Shown here piece by piece: positions 36,107 to 45,030 of a stretch of 64,000 nucleotides of DNA. The translations under genes and the position numbers were made by a program. The notes under the pieces are model-generated. The model ran no database searches, was not told where the DNA came from, and worked only from the letters and a program-made list of their open reading frames with translations. The first letter of the stretch is position 1. Each line of letters begins with the position of its first letter. Origin of the DNA: Diaphorobacter sp. HDW4A (lineage in GTDB: Bacteria > Pseudomonadota > Gammaproteobacteria > Burkholderiales > Burkholderiaceae_C); contig NZ_CP049910.1 in the NCBI RefSeq assembly GCF_011305995.1, positions 1,674,001 through 1,738,000 of the forward strand, read 5' to 3'.

Positions 36107-36952
36107 ATGGGCTACCGTACTACAGCCGAAAAACGAGCCATCTTTCGTGAACTTCATCAGTCGGGTTGCTTCGTGCTTCCCAATCCATGGGATGCTGGCA
36201 GCGCCAGTGCGCTGGCAGGGCTGGGCTTCAAGGCCCTGGCTACTACGAGTTCGGGCTACGCCTGGTCTTGTGCGAGAGCGGATGGACAATTGTCGCTTGC
36301 TGAAACGCTGGCGCATCTGCGCTACATGGTTGAAGCGACAGAACTACCCGTCAACGCCGATTTCGAGAGCGGGTTCGCCGATACGGCGCAGGGAGTCGCC
36401 AGCAGTGTGCGCATGGCGGTGGAGACCGGAGTCGCTGGCATTTCCATCGAAGACTCGACCGGTGACCCGCAGTCGCCACTGCGAGGCGTTGCGGACGCTG
36501 TTGAGCGGATGAGGGCAGCGCGTGACGCCATTGACGCGTCAGGCGGAGACACCTTGCTGATCGGGCGCGCGGAGAACTTCATCGTGGGTCGCCCCGATCT
36601 CGACGACGTCATCATGCGACTGCAAGCCTATGCAACTGCTGGCGCCGACTGCCTGTATGCACCGGGGATCAAGACGCGCGAGCAAATCGCTGTTGTCGTC
36701 AAAGCAGTTGCGCCTAAGCCAGTCAACGTATTGATCGGTTGGGAAAGTGACCTGACCGTGCCGGAGCTTGCTGACCTCGGGGTGAGGCGCGTAAGTGTTG
36801 GCGGCGCATTGGCGCGTTCAGCGTGGGGTGGATTTCTGCGCGCGGCACGCACGATCATCGAGGATGGCAAGTTCGATGGTTTTGCAGGCGCGTCTTCTGG
36901 TGTTGAACTCAACACGCTTTTCGGCAAGCGCGAACAGGGCCCTCAACGGTGA
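36107..36952 (+). CDS. Isocitrate lyase/PEP mutase family protein
   Basis: This 281-residue TIM-barrel protein belongs to the ICL/PEPM superfamily, whose members break C-C or C-P bonds next to a carboxylate (methylisocitrate lyase, oxaloacetate decarboxylase). Family motifs are PNPWDAGSASALAGLGFKALATTSSG and the metal-binding region LPVNADFESGFAD. The catalytic KKCGH loop of isocitrate lyase is not present (GDPQSPLRG instead), so a true isocitrate lyase is unlikely. AAGGAG precedes ATG 36107; an in-frame start at 36017 was rejected. It may cleave a product of module A, but this is inference. Confidence 0.85.
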   Translation: MGYRTTAEKRAIFRELHQSGCFVLPNPWDAGSASALAGLGFKALATTSSGYAWSCARADGQLSLAETLAHLRYMVEATELPVNADFESGFADTAQGVASSVRMAVETGVAGISIEDSTGDPQSPLRGVADAVERMRAARDAIDASGGDTLLIGRAENFIVGRPDLDDVIMRLQAYATAGADCLYAPGIKTREQIAVVVKAVAPKPVNVLIGWESDLTVPELADLGVRRVSVGGALARSAWGGFLRAARTIIEDGKFDGFAGASSGVELNTLFGKREQGPQR

Positions 36953-37013
36953 TTGAGTCGACGGAAGTGAATACGACGATACGGCGAACGGGCCCGCGTC
37001 TAGCGGCGCGTCC

Positions 37014-37919
37014 CTACAGACGCTTGCAAAACTCCACCAGATGTTCGCGCAACCATCTGAGGCCCGCGTCGTGATCCGTGTTGGAGTGCCAGAGCAGGTA
37101 GACCGGAAACTTGGGAATGCGCAAAGGAACCGCATGTGCCTGGAGCCGGAAATTGTCCGCATAGAGCAGCGCCATGCGGCGCGGCAGCGTGGCGGCGAGG
37201 TGGCTGGTCTGCACAAGGATTGGCATGGAAAGGAAATGCGGCACAGTGACGGCGATCCTGCGGCTCTGCCCGCGTTTGGCGAGCGCGAGATCGATCATCG
37301 GGCGTGATGTGCCCTGGTGCGCAAGCACCACGTGGCGCAGCTGCAGATAAGTCTCCAGACTCAAGCGGTCACCGACCTCGGGGTGGTCTTTGCGCGTGAG
37401 GGTCAGCAGGGTTTCGGTCAGCACGCAGACGTTGCGCACGGCCAGGTCCTGCGTGGGGAAATAGTCGAGCGCCAGATCTACCTTGCCCTCGCGCAGATCG
37501 GTCAGCAGCTGTGGGCCGACCGAGGGGCGGATGCGGATGCGCAGACCCGGTGCGGTCTGCGACATCCAGTCGATGAAACTCGGCAGCACTACGGTCTCGC
37601 CATAGTCCTCGACGGCGATGACGAACTCGCGCTCGATGTGGGCGAAATCAAAATCCGGGTTGCCCTGTATGCCGCGCTCCAGCAGCGCCAGCGCCTGGCG
37701 CACCGGCTCTGCCAGCGTCTTGGCGCGCGCGGTGGGCACCATGCCTTCGGCGCTGCGCTCGAACAGGGGATCTTCCAAGCGCTCGCGCAGGCGCGCCATG
37801 GCGTTGCTGACGGTGGGCTGCGACAGATGCAGTCGCAGAGCCGCCTTGGACATGCTGCGTTCGGTGAACACCGCATCAAAGATTCGAAGCAAGTTCAGGT
37901 CCAGCGTTCGCAGGTTCAT
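37014..37919 (-). CDS. LysR family transcriptional regulator of module B
   Basis: This 301-residue LysR regulator starts MNLRTLDLNLLRIFDAVFTERSM, with the recognition helix in LHLSQPTVSNAMARLRE. The effector domain runs from about residue 90 to the end. It is divergent from the enoyl-CoA hydratase gene that opens module B, with a 102-base shared control region, the usual LysR layout for a directly regulated operon. ATG 37919 was chosen over an upstream in-frame ATG at 38099, which would lie inside the divergent gene. The effector is unknown. Confidence 0.9.
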   Translation of the reverse strand: MNLRTLDLNLLRIFDAVFTERSMSKAALRLHLSQPTVSNAMARLRERLEDPLFERSAEGMVPTARAKTLAEPVRQALALLERGIQGNPDFDFAHIEREFVIAVEDYGETVVLPSFIDWMSQTAPGLRIRIRPSVGPQLLTDLREGKVDLALDYFPTQDLAVRNVCVLTETLLTLTRKDHPEVGDRLSLETYLQLRHVVLAHQGTSRPMIDLALAKRGQSRRIAVTVPHFLSMPILVQTSHLAATLPRRMALLYADNFRLQAHAVPLRIPKFPVYLLWHSNTDHDAGLRWLREHLVEFCKRL

Positions 37920-38021
37920 TGGCACCACTATTTGATTCCAGAATATTGCGCATTCTTTATCTAAATTTGTGAAATGGACAAGAGCTTCGAATAATGAACG
38001 CATACCCCACAGGAGACCATG

Positions 38022-38813
38022 ATGACTGGAACGGGAGATGCGGAAAGACTGGTGTTGCTGGACCACCCAGCGCAAGGCGTGGCGCGGGTTACGCTCCATC
38101 GTCCTGAAGCGCGCAATGCGCTGAACACGCCGCTTCGATGCGAGCTAGATGACATGTTCCGTCAGTTGGAAACCGACGATTCAGTACGCTGCGTCATCGT
38201 GCGTGGCAGCCACGGACATTTCGCAGCCGGGGCGGATCTCAAGGAAGTCGCCGAGATGGGCCCACAGGCCGTGTCGCGCTTGCCGGTGCTGAAGACCTGG
38301 AAGGCGATTGCCGAACTGGGCAAGCCGCTCATTGCGGCCGTGAACGGCCCGGCGTTCGGTGGCGGTTGCGAGCTTGCGCAGCATGCCGACATCATTTTGG
38401 CGGCACGCAGTGCGCGCTTTGGTCAGCCCGAGGTGAACGTTGGAATCATGCCGGGTGGCGGTGCGACGCAGCGTTTGGTGCGTGCGTTGGGCTACTGGCG
38501 AGCGATGCATCTGATGCTTAGCGGCGATCCGATATCTGCAGATGAGGCCATGGAAGCCGGTTTGGTGAGCGAGGTCGTAGCTGACGAATCGCTGGATCAG
38601 CGTGCCGTCGATCTGGCTGCACAGATTGCATCGCGGCCGCCCATTGCGATACGGCTCATCAAGCAGGTGGCGCTGGCCGGTGCCGATGGGTCGCTGGCGG
38701 CAGGCCTTCTGCTGGAGCGGCGGGCGTTTGAGTCGCTGTTCGATACGCGAGACCAGAAGGAGGGCATGCGCGCGTTCGCCGAACGCCGCACGCCCGTGTT
38801 CACCGGTCAATGA
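38022..38813 (+). CDS. Enoyl-CoA hydratase/isomerase family protein
   Basis: This is a crotonase-fold protein of about 263 residues. The oxyanion-hole segment is HFAAGADLKE near residue 67 and the catalytic region is FGGGCELAQHADIILAARSARFGQPEVNVGIMPGGGATQRL, with a glutamate in QPE. The second glutamate of rat enoyl-CoA hydratase seems replaced (RAMHLM). GGAGA is five bases before ATG 38022; an adjacent ATG at 38019 is possible. It is the first gene of module B, divergent from the LysR gene. It hydrates or isomerises an enoyl-CoA, probably from the dehydrogenase at 40488. Confidence 0.9.
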   Translation: MTGTGDAERLVLLDHPAQGVARVTLHRPEARNALNTPLRCELDDMFRQLETDDSVRCVIVRGSHGHFAAGADLKEVAEMGPQAVSRLPVLKTWKAIAELGKPLIAAVNGPAFGGGCELAQHADIILAARSARFGQPEVNVGIMPGGGATQRLVRALGYWRAMHLMLSGDPISADEAMEAGLVSEVVADESLDQRAVDLAAQIASRPPIAIRLIKQVALAGADGSLAAGLLLERRAFESLFDTRDQKEGMRAFAERRTPVFTGQ

Positions 38814-38835
38814 ATTTCACACCACAGGAAGTCCA

Positions 38836-40053
38836 ATGAGCAGCAAAGATGATGTCGCGATTGTGGGCTACGGGCGCACGCCCTATAGCCGCGCCAAGCC
38901 GGGAGAGATGCAGTACACGGTGGATGAATACATCGCCTGGGCTGCAGAACTCGCTCTGCAGAAGGCGGGCATGAGCAAGGATGATTTCAACGATCAGGGG
39001 CTGGGCGTAGCGCATGCGGAAGCGGCGCACACGGTCAACTGGTCGGCGGCCACGGCGGAGAGTCTGGGCATCAGTCCACAGATTCTGCTGCGTGCGGATC
39101 AGGGCGGCGCGTCGGCATCGGCCATGCTGATCCGTGCGGCGGCGATGATTCGCGCCGGGGTAGTCGACCGGGTGCTGGTGGTGGGTGCGGACACGCCGCT
39201 CAACATCCCCTCGGCCGCACCGGGACTGCCGCTGTCGCCGGAGCGTACGCGCGGCACGTACTGGGATTTCCAAGGACCGTTCGGTGTGATGGGGGCCACG
39301 GCGCAGTTTGCGCTGGTGCTCACCCGCTACATGCACCAGTTCCCGGGTCTCAAGTTCGAGACGCTCGGAAAGATCGCCGCGAGCAATCGCTTTCATGCGT
39401 CGCTGCACCCCGGAGCGATTTACCGGCAGCCCATGACTGTGGGCGACTATATGGATTCGCGCATGCTGTCCGATCCGATCCGGCTGCTCGATTGCGTGCC
39501 CATCGTCAACGGTGGGCTGGCCTATATCGTCACCTCGGGCGAGACGGCGCGCAAGCTGACGGACCGGCCGGTGTGGCTGCGCGGATTTGGCGAGGCCAAT
39601 AACTACTACCACGGCAAGCGCACGCTGCCCGACATCACCACGACGGGCTTTGCGCGCTCGGCTCCGGCGGCGATGCAGATGGCCGGTGTGGGCCACGACG
39701 ATCTCGATTTCTTTCAGCCCTACGACGACTACCCGTTCATCTCGATGATGTCGATGGAGGACTGGGGCTTCTGCAAGAAGGGCGAGGGCGCGCGTTTTGT
39801 GGAGGAGCGAAACCTGCGCTTCGACGGTGATTTTCCACTGTCCACCGATGGCGGTCAGCTCTCGGGCGGGCAGCCCGGCGGAGCGATTGGCGGCTTCATG
39901 CCGCTGGTCGAGGCGGTCACCCAACTGCGTGGCGAAGCGGGCGAACGCCAAGTGAAGAACCCGCGGATGGGGGCGGTGTGCGGCTTTGGCGGCATTCCTT
40001 ATGGGCGTCCGGGCCGCAGTTGCGTGGCGCTGGTGCTCGGCAACGATGGCTAA
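38836..40053 (+). CDS. Thiolase-like protein lacking the catalytic cysteine (SCP2/lipid-transfer type; possible aldolase)
   Basis: This 405-residue thiolase-fold protein starts DDVAIVGYGRTPYSRAKPGEMQYT. At the position of the thiolase nucleophile (family NNNCSTGSSAL) it reads QGGASASAM, so the cysteine is absent. The later GHP motif reads SGGQPGGAIGGF, so that histidine is also absent. A cysteine remains in AVCGFGG. Such proteins next to a DUF35 partner include the Ltp2-type retro-aldolases of steroid side-chain breakdown. The next gene here is exactly such a DUF35 partner. AGGAAG is the ribosome site. Aldolase activity is inferred, not shown. Confidence 0.87.
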   Translation: MSSKDDVAIVGYGRTPYSRAKPGEMQYTVDEYIAWAAELALQKAGMSKDDFNDQGLGVAHAEAAHTVNWSAATAESLGISPQILLRADQGGASASAMLIRAAAMIRAGVVDRVLVVGADTPLNIPSAAPGLPLSPERTRGTYWDFQGPFGVMGATAQFALVLTRYMHQFPGLKFETLGKIAASNRFHASLHPGAIYRQPMTVGDYMDSRMLSDPIRLLDCVPIVNGGLAYIVTSGETARKLTDRPVWLRGFGEANNYYHGKRTLPDITTTGFARSAPAAMQMAGVGHDDLDFFQPYDDYPFISMMSMEDWGFCKKGEGARFVEERNLRFDGDFPLSTDGGQLSGGQPGGAIGGFMPLVEAVTQLRGEAGERQVKNPRMGAVCGFGGIPYGRPGRSCVALVLGNDG

Positions 40054-40068
40054 CAGGAGAAGCGCAAC

Positions 40069-40491
40069 ATGCTCGTATCAACAGAGAACAAGCCGCTGCC
40101 GGTCATCACCGATCAGACGCGTCCTTTCTGGACGGCAGCCAAGCAAGGCACGCTGGTTTTGCAGAAATGCCAGCGCTGTGCAACCTTCAACTTTCATCCC
40201 AAGCCCTGGTGCATTGAATGCGGCAGCAGAGAGTTGGTGTGGACGCCCGCTCAGCCCACGGGCACGGTGTATTCGTTCACGGTGTCGCGTTCCGTGGCGA
40301 TGAATCTGGCGGGATGGCAGAACGAGATTCCGCTCGTCATGTGCCTGATCGATCTGGATGATGGCGCGAGGCTCTACGGCCAGCTCACCGGTTGCGCGCC
40401 GGAGGCCGTGCGTGTCGGCATGCGCGTGGCGGTTCATTTCGAATCCATCAGCGATGACGCTGGCATTCCCAAATTCCACCCAGCACCATGA
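40069..40491 (+). CDS. Zn-ribbon/OB-fold (DUF35) partner of the thiolase-like protein
   Basis: This 140-residue protein has an N-terminal rubredoxin-like zinc ribbon with two Cys pairs (KCQRC and WCIEC) at about residues 37-60, followed by an OB-fold that includes [10 protein letters not shown] and RVAVHFE. DUF35 proteins form tight complexes with thiolase-like enzymes and are often needed for acyl-CoA binding and activity. It begins 15 bases after the thiolase-like gene with AGGAG ahead. Its stop overlaps the next ATG (ATGA), so the three genes are coupled. Confidence 0.9.
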   Translation: MLVSTENKPLPVITDQTRPFWTAAKQGTLVLQKCQRCATFNFHPKPWCIECGSRELVWTPAQPTGTVYSFTVSRSVAMNLAGWQNEIPLVMCLIDLDDGARLYGQLTGCAPEAVRVGMRVAVHFESISDDAGIPKFHPAP

Positions 40492-41708
40492 ACTACGACG
40501 CCCCCGATACCGACACCCTGAACCGGGCCGCCATGCGCGATGTAGCGTTTGATTGGCAAGACCCGCTGGGGCTGGACGATCTGCTGACCGAAGAAGAACG
40601 CATGGTGCGTGACAGCGCGCGTCACTTTGCGCAGAAACGGTTGATGCCGCGCATTCTCCAAGCCAATCGCGATGAGAGCTTCGATCTGAGCGTGATGAAG
40701 GAATTGGCGGAGCTGGGCTTTCTGGGCGCGACCATCGAAGGCTTTGGCTGCGCTGGAATCAACTACGTGAGCTACGGGCTGATCGCGCGGGAGCTGGAAC
40801 GCGTGGACACGGCTTACCGCTCGGCCATGGGCGTGCAGAGCACGCTGTCGATGATGCCGATCTACCTGTACGGAAGCCAGAGCCAGCGCGAGAAATACCT
40901 GCCCGCGATGGCGCGTGCGGAGCTGCTTGGATGCTTTGGACTGACGGAGCCCGACCATGGTTCCGATCCGGGATCGATGGGCACGCGTGCGCGCAAGGTG
41001 GAGGGTGGATGGCGGCTCTCCGGCACCAAGACCTGGATCACCCATGCGCCCATCGCGGATCTCATGGTGGTCTGGGCCAAGGACGACGAGGGGCAGATTC
41101 GCGGCTTCATTCTGGAGCGGGGCATGGCGGGGCTTGCGACGTCAAAAATCGAGGGCAAGTTCTCGGTGCGCGCGTCCCCGACGGGGCAGATTCTGATGGA
41201 CGACGTGTTCGTCAAAAACGAGCAGTTGCTGCCGAACGCGCGCGGGCTGGCGGCGCCGTTTGCGTGTCTGAACAACGCACGGTTCGGCATCTGCTGGGGA
41301 GCGCTTGGTGCGGCCGAGTTCTGCTGGCAGGCGGCGCGCCAGTACGCCATCGATCGCAAGCAGTTCGGCAGGCCGTTGGCGGCCAACCAGCTGGTGCAAA
41401 AGAAGCTGGCCGACATGCAGACCGAGATCACGCTCGGCTTGCACGCTTGCCTGCGACTGAGCCGTCTGCGCGATGCGGGCAAGGCCAGTCCGGAGATGGT
41501 GTCGCTCATGAAGCGCAACTGCGCAGGCAAGGCGCTTGAGATCGCGCGCGTGGCGCGCGACATCCATGGCGGCAACGGCATCTCGGACGAGTTCCATGTG
41601 ATTCGTCATGTGATGAATCTCGAAACCGTGAACACGCTCGAGGGCACGCACGACATCCATGCTCTGGTGCTGGGGCGCGCGCAGACCGGCATATCGGCTT
41701 TCAACTGA
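40488..41708 (+). CDS. Acyl-CoA dehydrogenase, glutaryl-CoA dehydrogenase-like
   Basis: This 406-residue acyl-CoA dehydrogenase is closest in style to glutaryl-CoA dehydrogenases: [24 protein letters not shown] at the start, [38 protein letters not shown], and the end [17 protein letters not shown]. Glutaryl-CoA dehydrogenases oxidise and decarboxylate glutaryl-CoA; the catalytic base lies in LEGTHDIH. In this module the substrate may be a related dicarboxylyl-CoA. It is coupled to the DUF35 gene by ATGA and followed by the ADP-forming ligase. Confidence 0.9.
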   Translation: MNYDAPDTDTLNRAAMRDVAFDWQDPLGLDDLLTEEERMVRDSARHFAQKRLMPRILQANRDESFDLSVMKELAELGFLGATIEGFGCAGINYVSYGLIARELERVDTAYRSAMGVQSTLSMMPIYLYGSQSQREKYLPAMARAELLGCFGLTEPDHGSDPGSMGTRARKVEGGWRLSGTKTWITHAPIADLMVVWAKDDEGQIRGFILERGMAGLATSKIEGKFSVRASPTGQILMDDVFVKNEQLLPNARGLAAPFACLNNARFGICWGALGAAEFCWQAARQYAIDRKQFGRPLAANQLVQKKLADMQTEITLGLHACLRLSRLRDAGKASPEMVSLMKRNCAGKALEIARVARDIHGGNGISDEFHVIRHVMNLETVNTLEGTHDIHALVLGRAQTGISAFN

Positions 41709-41783
41709 TGTACGTCGCTACGTCGACTTCGTCAGCGGCATTGACAAAACATCCGCCACGCGCGGAGGAACAAGGGGCAAGAC

Positions 41784-43898
41784 ATGAACATGAATGAACT
41801 CGCACCGCGCAGACAGACGATCCAGCGGCTGCTGCAACCCGCGTCCATCGCCATCGTGGGGGCGTCTGAGGATCTGTCCAAGGTGAACGGCCGGCCGCTC
41901 AAGCACCTGCTGGACAAGGGATATGCGGGCAGGATTCTTCCGGTCAACCCCAAGTACCGTGACATCGAAGGACTGCCTTGCTATGCGCGGGTTGCAGACT
42001 TGCCGGATGGCGTGGACATGGCCATCATCGCCGTGCCCGCAAGCGAGGTGATCGCCCATGTGGAGGCCCTCGGGCAGTGCGGCGTGGCGGCGGCGGTGAT
42101 CTTCAGTTCCGGCTTTGGCGAAATGGGGGCCGAGGGCCGCGCCATGGAGGAGGCGCTCCAGCGCGCCGGTGAGCGTGCAGGCGTGCGGCTGCTCGGGCCG
42201 AACTGTCTGGGTTTCATCAACGCGTTCTCCAATGTGTACGCCACCTTCAGTCAGTATGCGGACGGTGACACCGGTGCTGGCCCCATTGCCTTCGTGACGC
42301 AGTCGGGCGCGTTCGGCACCGCCATTGCGGCGCTGGTGCGTCAGCGCGGGTTGGGTCTGGGTTATTTCATCAATACCGGCAATGAGGCCGATCTGAATTT
42401 CTCGGAGCTGATGCTGGCCGTCATCGAAGATCCACGCATCCGGGTGGCGGCAGGATATCTGGAAGGTGTGTCGGATGGCGAAGGGCTGGTGCGTCTGGCG
42501 CGGCGCTGCAGGGAGCTTGGCAAACCGCTGGTGCTCACCAAGGTGGGGCGACTGGGATCGGGCGCGCGCGCTGCCGCGTCGCACACCGGAGCGCTGGCGG
42601 TGGAGGACACCATCTTCGATTCCGTGATCCGACAATATGGCGTGCTGCGCGCCCGCAATGAAGAGCAGATGCTGGACATGCTCGAGGCGCTTGCGCAACC
42701 CCGCGTGTGCGCTGGCACGGGGCTGGGCATCGCTACGCAGTCGGGCGGTGCGGGCGTGATGATGGCGGACCGCGCCGAAGAGGTTGGGCTCGCCGTGCCG
42801 TCGCTCGGTGCGGCGACGCAGCAGCGTCTGGCACAGGTGATGCCGGCGTTCGGATCTGCCAACAATCCCGTGGATGTGACGGGCCAGTTTGTGGCCAGGC
42901 CCGAGCTGCTGTTGGAGTCCGTGGTGGCGCTCCTCGACGATCCGGAGGTCGACATCGGCATTGTCTGGCTGCAACTCATGACCGCGCATGTCGACAAATT
43001 GGTCACGATCTTTGCCGAGATTCAGGCGCGCACGACCAAGCCGTTCTTTGTTTGCTGGGTAGCTGCGCCAGCACATGCCTTGCAGCGCCTGCGCGAGCTG
43101 GGCATCGTGGTGTTCGGCGCGGGCGAACGGGCGGTCGAGGCGGCCGCTGCGCTGGCCCGCTATCACACGCATCGCGTCGGCAACGCGGAATCACAAGCAC
43201 CCATCCAGTTGCCAGGCCTTGAAGCGCGGTGGAAGCAGGGCATGGTGCCTTGTCTTGAAGCAACCGAGTGGCTGCAGGCGGCGGGAATTCCCATGGCCCC
43301 GGTGCATCTGGCACGGGATGCGGGCGAAGCGGTGAGCGCGTGGAAAGGCTTCACCGGCGCCGTCGCGCTCAAGATCGAATCACCCGACATCTCCCACAAG
43401 ACCGAAGTGGGCGGCGTGATCCTCAAGCTGAACGACGAGACTGCGGTACGCGACGCGATGGCGCAACTGCTGCGCAATGCCTCGCACCACGCGCCCGATG
43501 CGCGGGTGTCCGGCGCGCTGGTCCAACCCATGGTCGACGGCCATATCGAGCTGGTGATGGGCGTGCACCGCGACCCGGTCTTCGGCGCGATGGTGATGGT
43601 GGGGTTTGGCGGCGTGCTGGTTGAGGTGCTCAAGGACGTGGCCTTCCGCAAAGCACCGTTCGGGGTGGACGAGGGGTTGTCCATGCTGGCTGAACTGCGT
43701 CTTGCTGCCTTGTTGGATGGCGTGCGCGGACAGAGCGCCGTTGATCGCCGGGCCATCGCGCAGATGCTGGCCAATGTGTCGCAACTCGCGGCGACCGTTC
43801 CGCGCTTGGCCGAGCTGGATCTGAACCCGGTGCGCGTGGGCGCTGATGGACCCATTGCCGTGGACTGCGTGCTGGTGCTCAGCGAAGAGACCGCGTGA
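41784..43898 (+). CDS. Acetate--CoA ligase (ADP-forming) family protein, fused alpha/beta (module B)
   Basis: This 704-residue NDP-forming acyl-CoA synthetase parallels the module A gene at 28899. PASIAIVGASEDLSKVNGRPLKHLLDKG opens the CoA-binding domain. The phospho-histidine lies in AAASHTGALAVED. The C-terminal ATP-grasp domain contains TEVGGVILKL and ELDLNPVRV. It is 75 bases after the glutaryl-CoA-dehydrogenase-like gene. It would activate a carboxylate with ATP, or recover energy from an acyl-CoA. Two such genes within 13 kb suggest paralogous modules for related substrates. Confidence 0.9.
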   Translation: MNMNELAPRRQTIQRLLQPASIAIVGASEDLSKVNGRPLKHLLDKGYAGRILPVNPKYRDIEGLPCYARVADLPDGVDMAIIAVPASEVIAHVEALGQCGVAAAVIFSSGFGEMGAEGRAMEEALQRAGERAGVRLLGPNCLGFINAFSNVYATFSQYADGDTGAGPIAFVTQSGAFGTAIAALVRQRGLGLGYFINTGNEADLNFSELMLAVIEDPRIRVAAGYLEGVSDGEGLVRLARRCRELGKPLVLTKVGRLGSGARAAASHTGALAVEDTIFDSVIRQYGVLRARNEEQMLDMLEALAQPRVCAGTGLGIATQSGGAGVMMADRAEEVGLAVPSLGAATQQRLAQVMPAFGSANNPVDVTGQFVARPELLLESVVALLDDPEVDIGIVWLQLMTAHVDKLVTIFAEIQARTTKPFFVCWVAAPAHALQRLRELGIVVFGAGERAVEAAAALARYHTHRVGNAESQAPIQLPGLEARWKQGMVPCLEATEWLQAAGIPMAPVHLARDAGEAVSAWKGFTGAVALKIESPDISHKTEVGGVILKLNDETAVRDAMAQLLRNASHHAPDARVSGALVQPMVDGHIELVMGVHRDPVFGAMVMVGFGGVLVEVLKDVAFRKAPFGVDEGLSMLAELRLAALLDGVRGQSAVDRRAIAQMLANVSQLAATVPRLAELDLNPVRVGADGPIAVDCVLVLSEETA

Positions 43899-43976
43899 CG
43901 CGCAGGCACGTGAATGTCATCAGGGGAATCGTAGAGGCTTCGCTTTTTTCAATCACAACAGAGGAGACACGCCATC

Positions 43977-44984
43977 ATGCTGCAACACATTGAATTCTCC
44001 CGGCCCCTGCGTCGCGTATTGGGCCTGACGCTGCTGCTGGCCACCGGCATGGCTGGAGCGCAGGATCCATATCCCAATCGACCCATCACGCTGATCTCGC
44101 CGTTCAGCGCGGGCGGCGATGCTGATCTGGCAGCGCGCACCTACGCGGCGGCGGCGACCAAGGCGCTGGGGCAATCGGTCGTGGTCATGAACAAGACCGG
44201 TGCGAGCGGCGTGATCGGTTCCGCGCAGGTGGTGGCGGCCAAGCCCGATGGCTACACGCTGCTGCTTGCCCGCACAGGTTCTCAGGCCATCATGCCCGCC
44301 ATCATGCCGACGTCGACCAAGTACAAGTGGAACGACTACACCTTCATCGGCATGTTGGAACTCAATCCCTACGGCTGCGTGGTCAGCAACAACTCGCCAT
44401 ACAAGACTTTTTCCGATCTGACGGATGCCATGAAGAAGCAAGGCAAGAACCTGAACTTCGGCACGGCAGGCGTGCTCACGACCAACGACATGGGGCCGAG
44501 GCAACTTTTTCGCATGCTCAAGTTGACCGATCAGATCCCCACGCAGTTGCCATATAAGGGCACGGGCGAGGCGGTGACGTCGCTCCTGGCCGGGCAGACC
44601 CAGTTCTCTTGCGGAAGCCTCGGCACATTTCTCGCCCACATCAAGTCTGGCTCCCTGCGGGCACTGATGGTGACTACCGCCGAGCGACTGAACGAGTTGC
44701 CGCAGGTGCCTACCGCGCGCGAACTGGGCTTTGCCGAGATGGAGCAGGTCGTCGGCTGGAGTGCGGTCTTTGCACCAGCACAGCTTCCCGCCAACGTCAA
44801 GGACCGACTTGTTGCCGCCATGACCACCATCGCCGAAGATCCGCAGTGGCGGACGATGACGGCGCAGACCGGATCGCTGCCCTATATTCGCTCCCCTGAG
44901 CAGACCCGCGAGTTCGTGCAGAAGCAGTACGAGTTGTATCGATCACTGGGGGAGTCGTTGAACATCATCGATGCGAGCAATTGA
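43977..44984 (+). CDS. Bug-type tripartite tricarboxylate transporter substrate-binding protein (module B)
   Basis: This 335-residue Bug/TctC-family protein has a signal peptide of about 24 residues ending GMAGA-QDPYPNRP. The conserved segment PYPNRPITLISPFSAGGDADLAAR and the later GASGVIGSAQVVAAKPDGYTL are family marks. GAGGAGA precedes the ATG. It is the last gene of module B, mirroring the Bug gene of module A; again no membrane components lie nearby. It likely delivers a carboxylate to the module, but no ligand can be read. Confidence 0.9.
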   Translation: MLQHIEFSRPLRRVLGLTLLLATGMAGAQDPYPNRPITLISPFSAGGDADLAARTYAAAATKALGQSVVVMNKTGASGVIGSAQVVAAKPDGYTLLLARTGSQAIMPAIMPTSTKYKWNDYTFIGMLELNPYGCVVSNNSPYKTFSDLTDAMKKQGKNLNFGTAGVLTTNDMGPRQLFRMLKLTDQIPTQLPYKGTGEAVTSLLAGQTQFSCGSLGTFLAHIKSGSLRALMVTTAERLNELPQVPTARELGFAEMEQVVGWSAVFAPAQLPANVKDRLVAAMTTIAEDPQWRTMTAQTGSLPYIRSPEQTREFVQKQYELYRSLGESLNIIDASN

Positions 44985-45013
44985 TCGTCCCGAACTGTCA
45001 GATGCTTGGGCGG

Positions 45014-45030
45014 AATTCAGTCGCTGAATT
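45014..45030. other. Inverted repeat between module B and the lytic transglycosylase gene
   Basis: AATTCAG-TCG-CTGAATT is a perfect 7-3-7 hairpin in the 46-base gap between convergent genes. It lacks a T run, so it is a candidate weak terminator or mRNA end only. Confidence 0.4.

Noticed and set aside
36107..36952. True isocitrate lyase (glyoxylate shunt)
   Set aside because: It is too short and lacks the KKCGH catalytic loop, so only the superfamily can be named.
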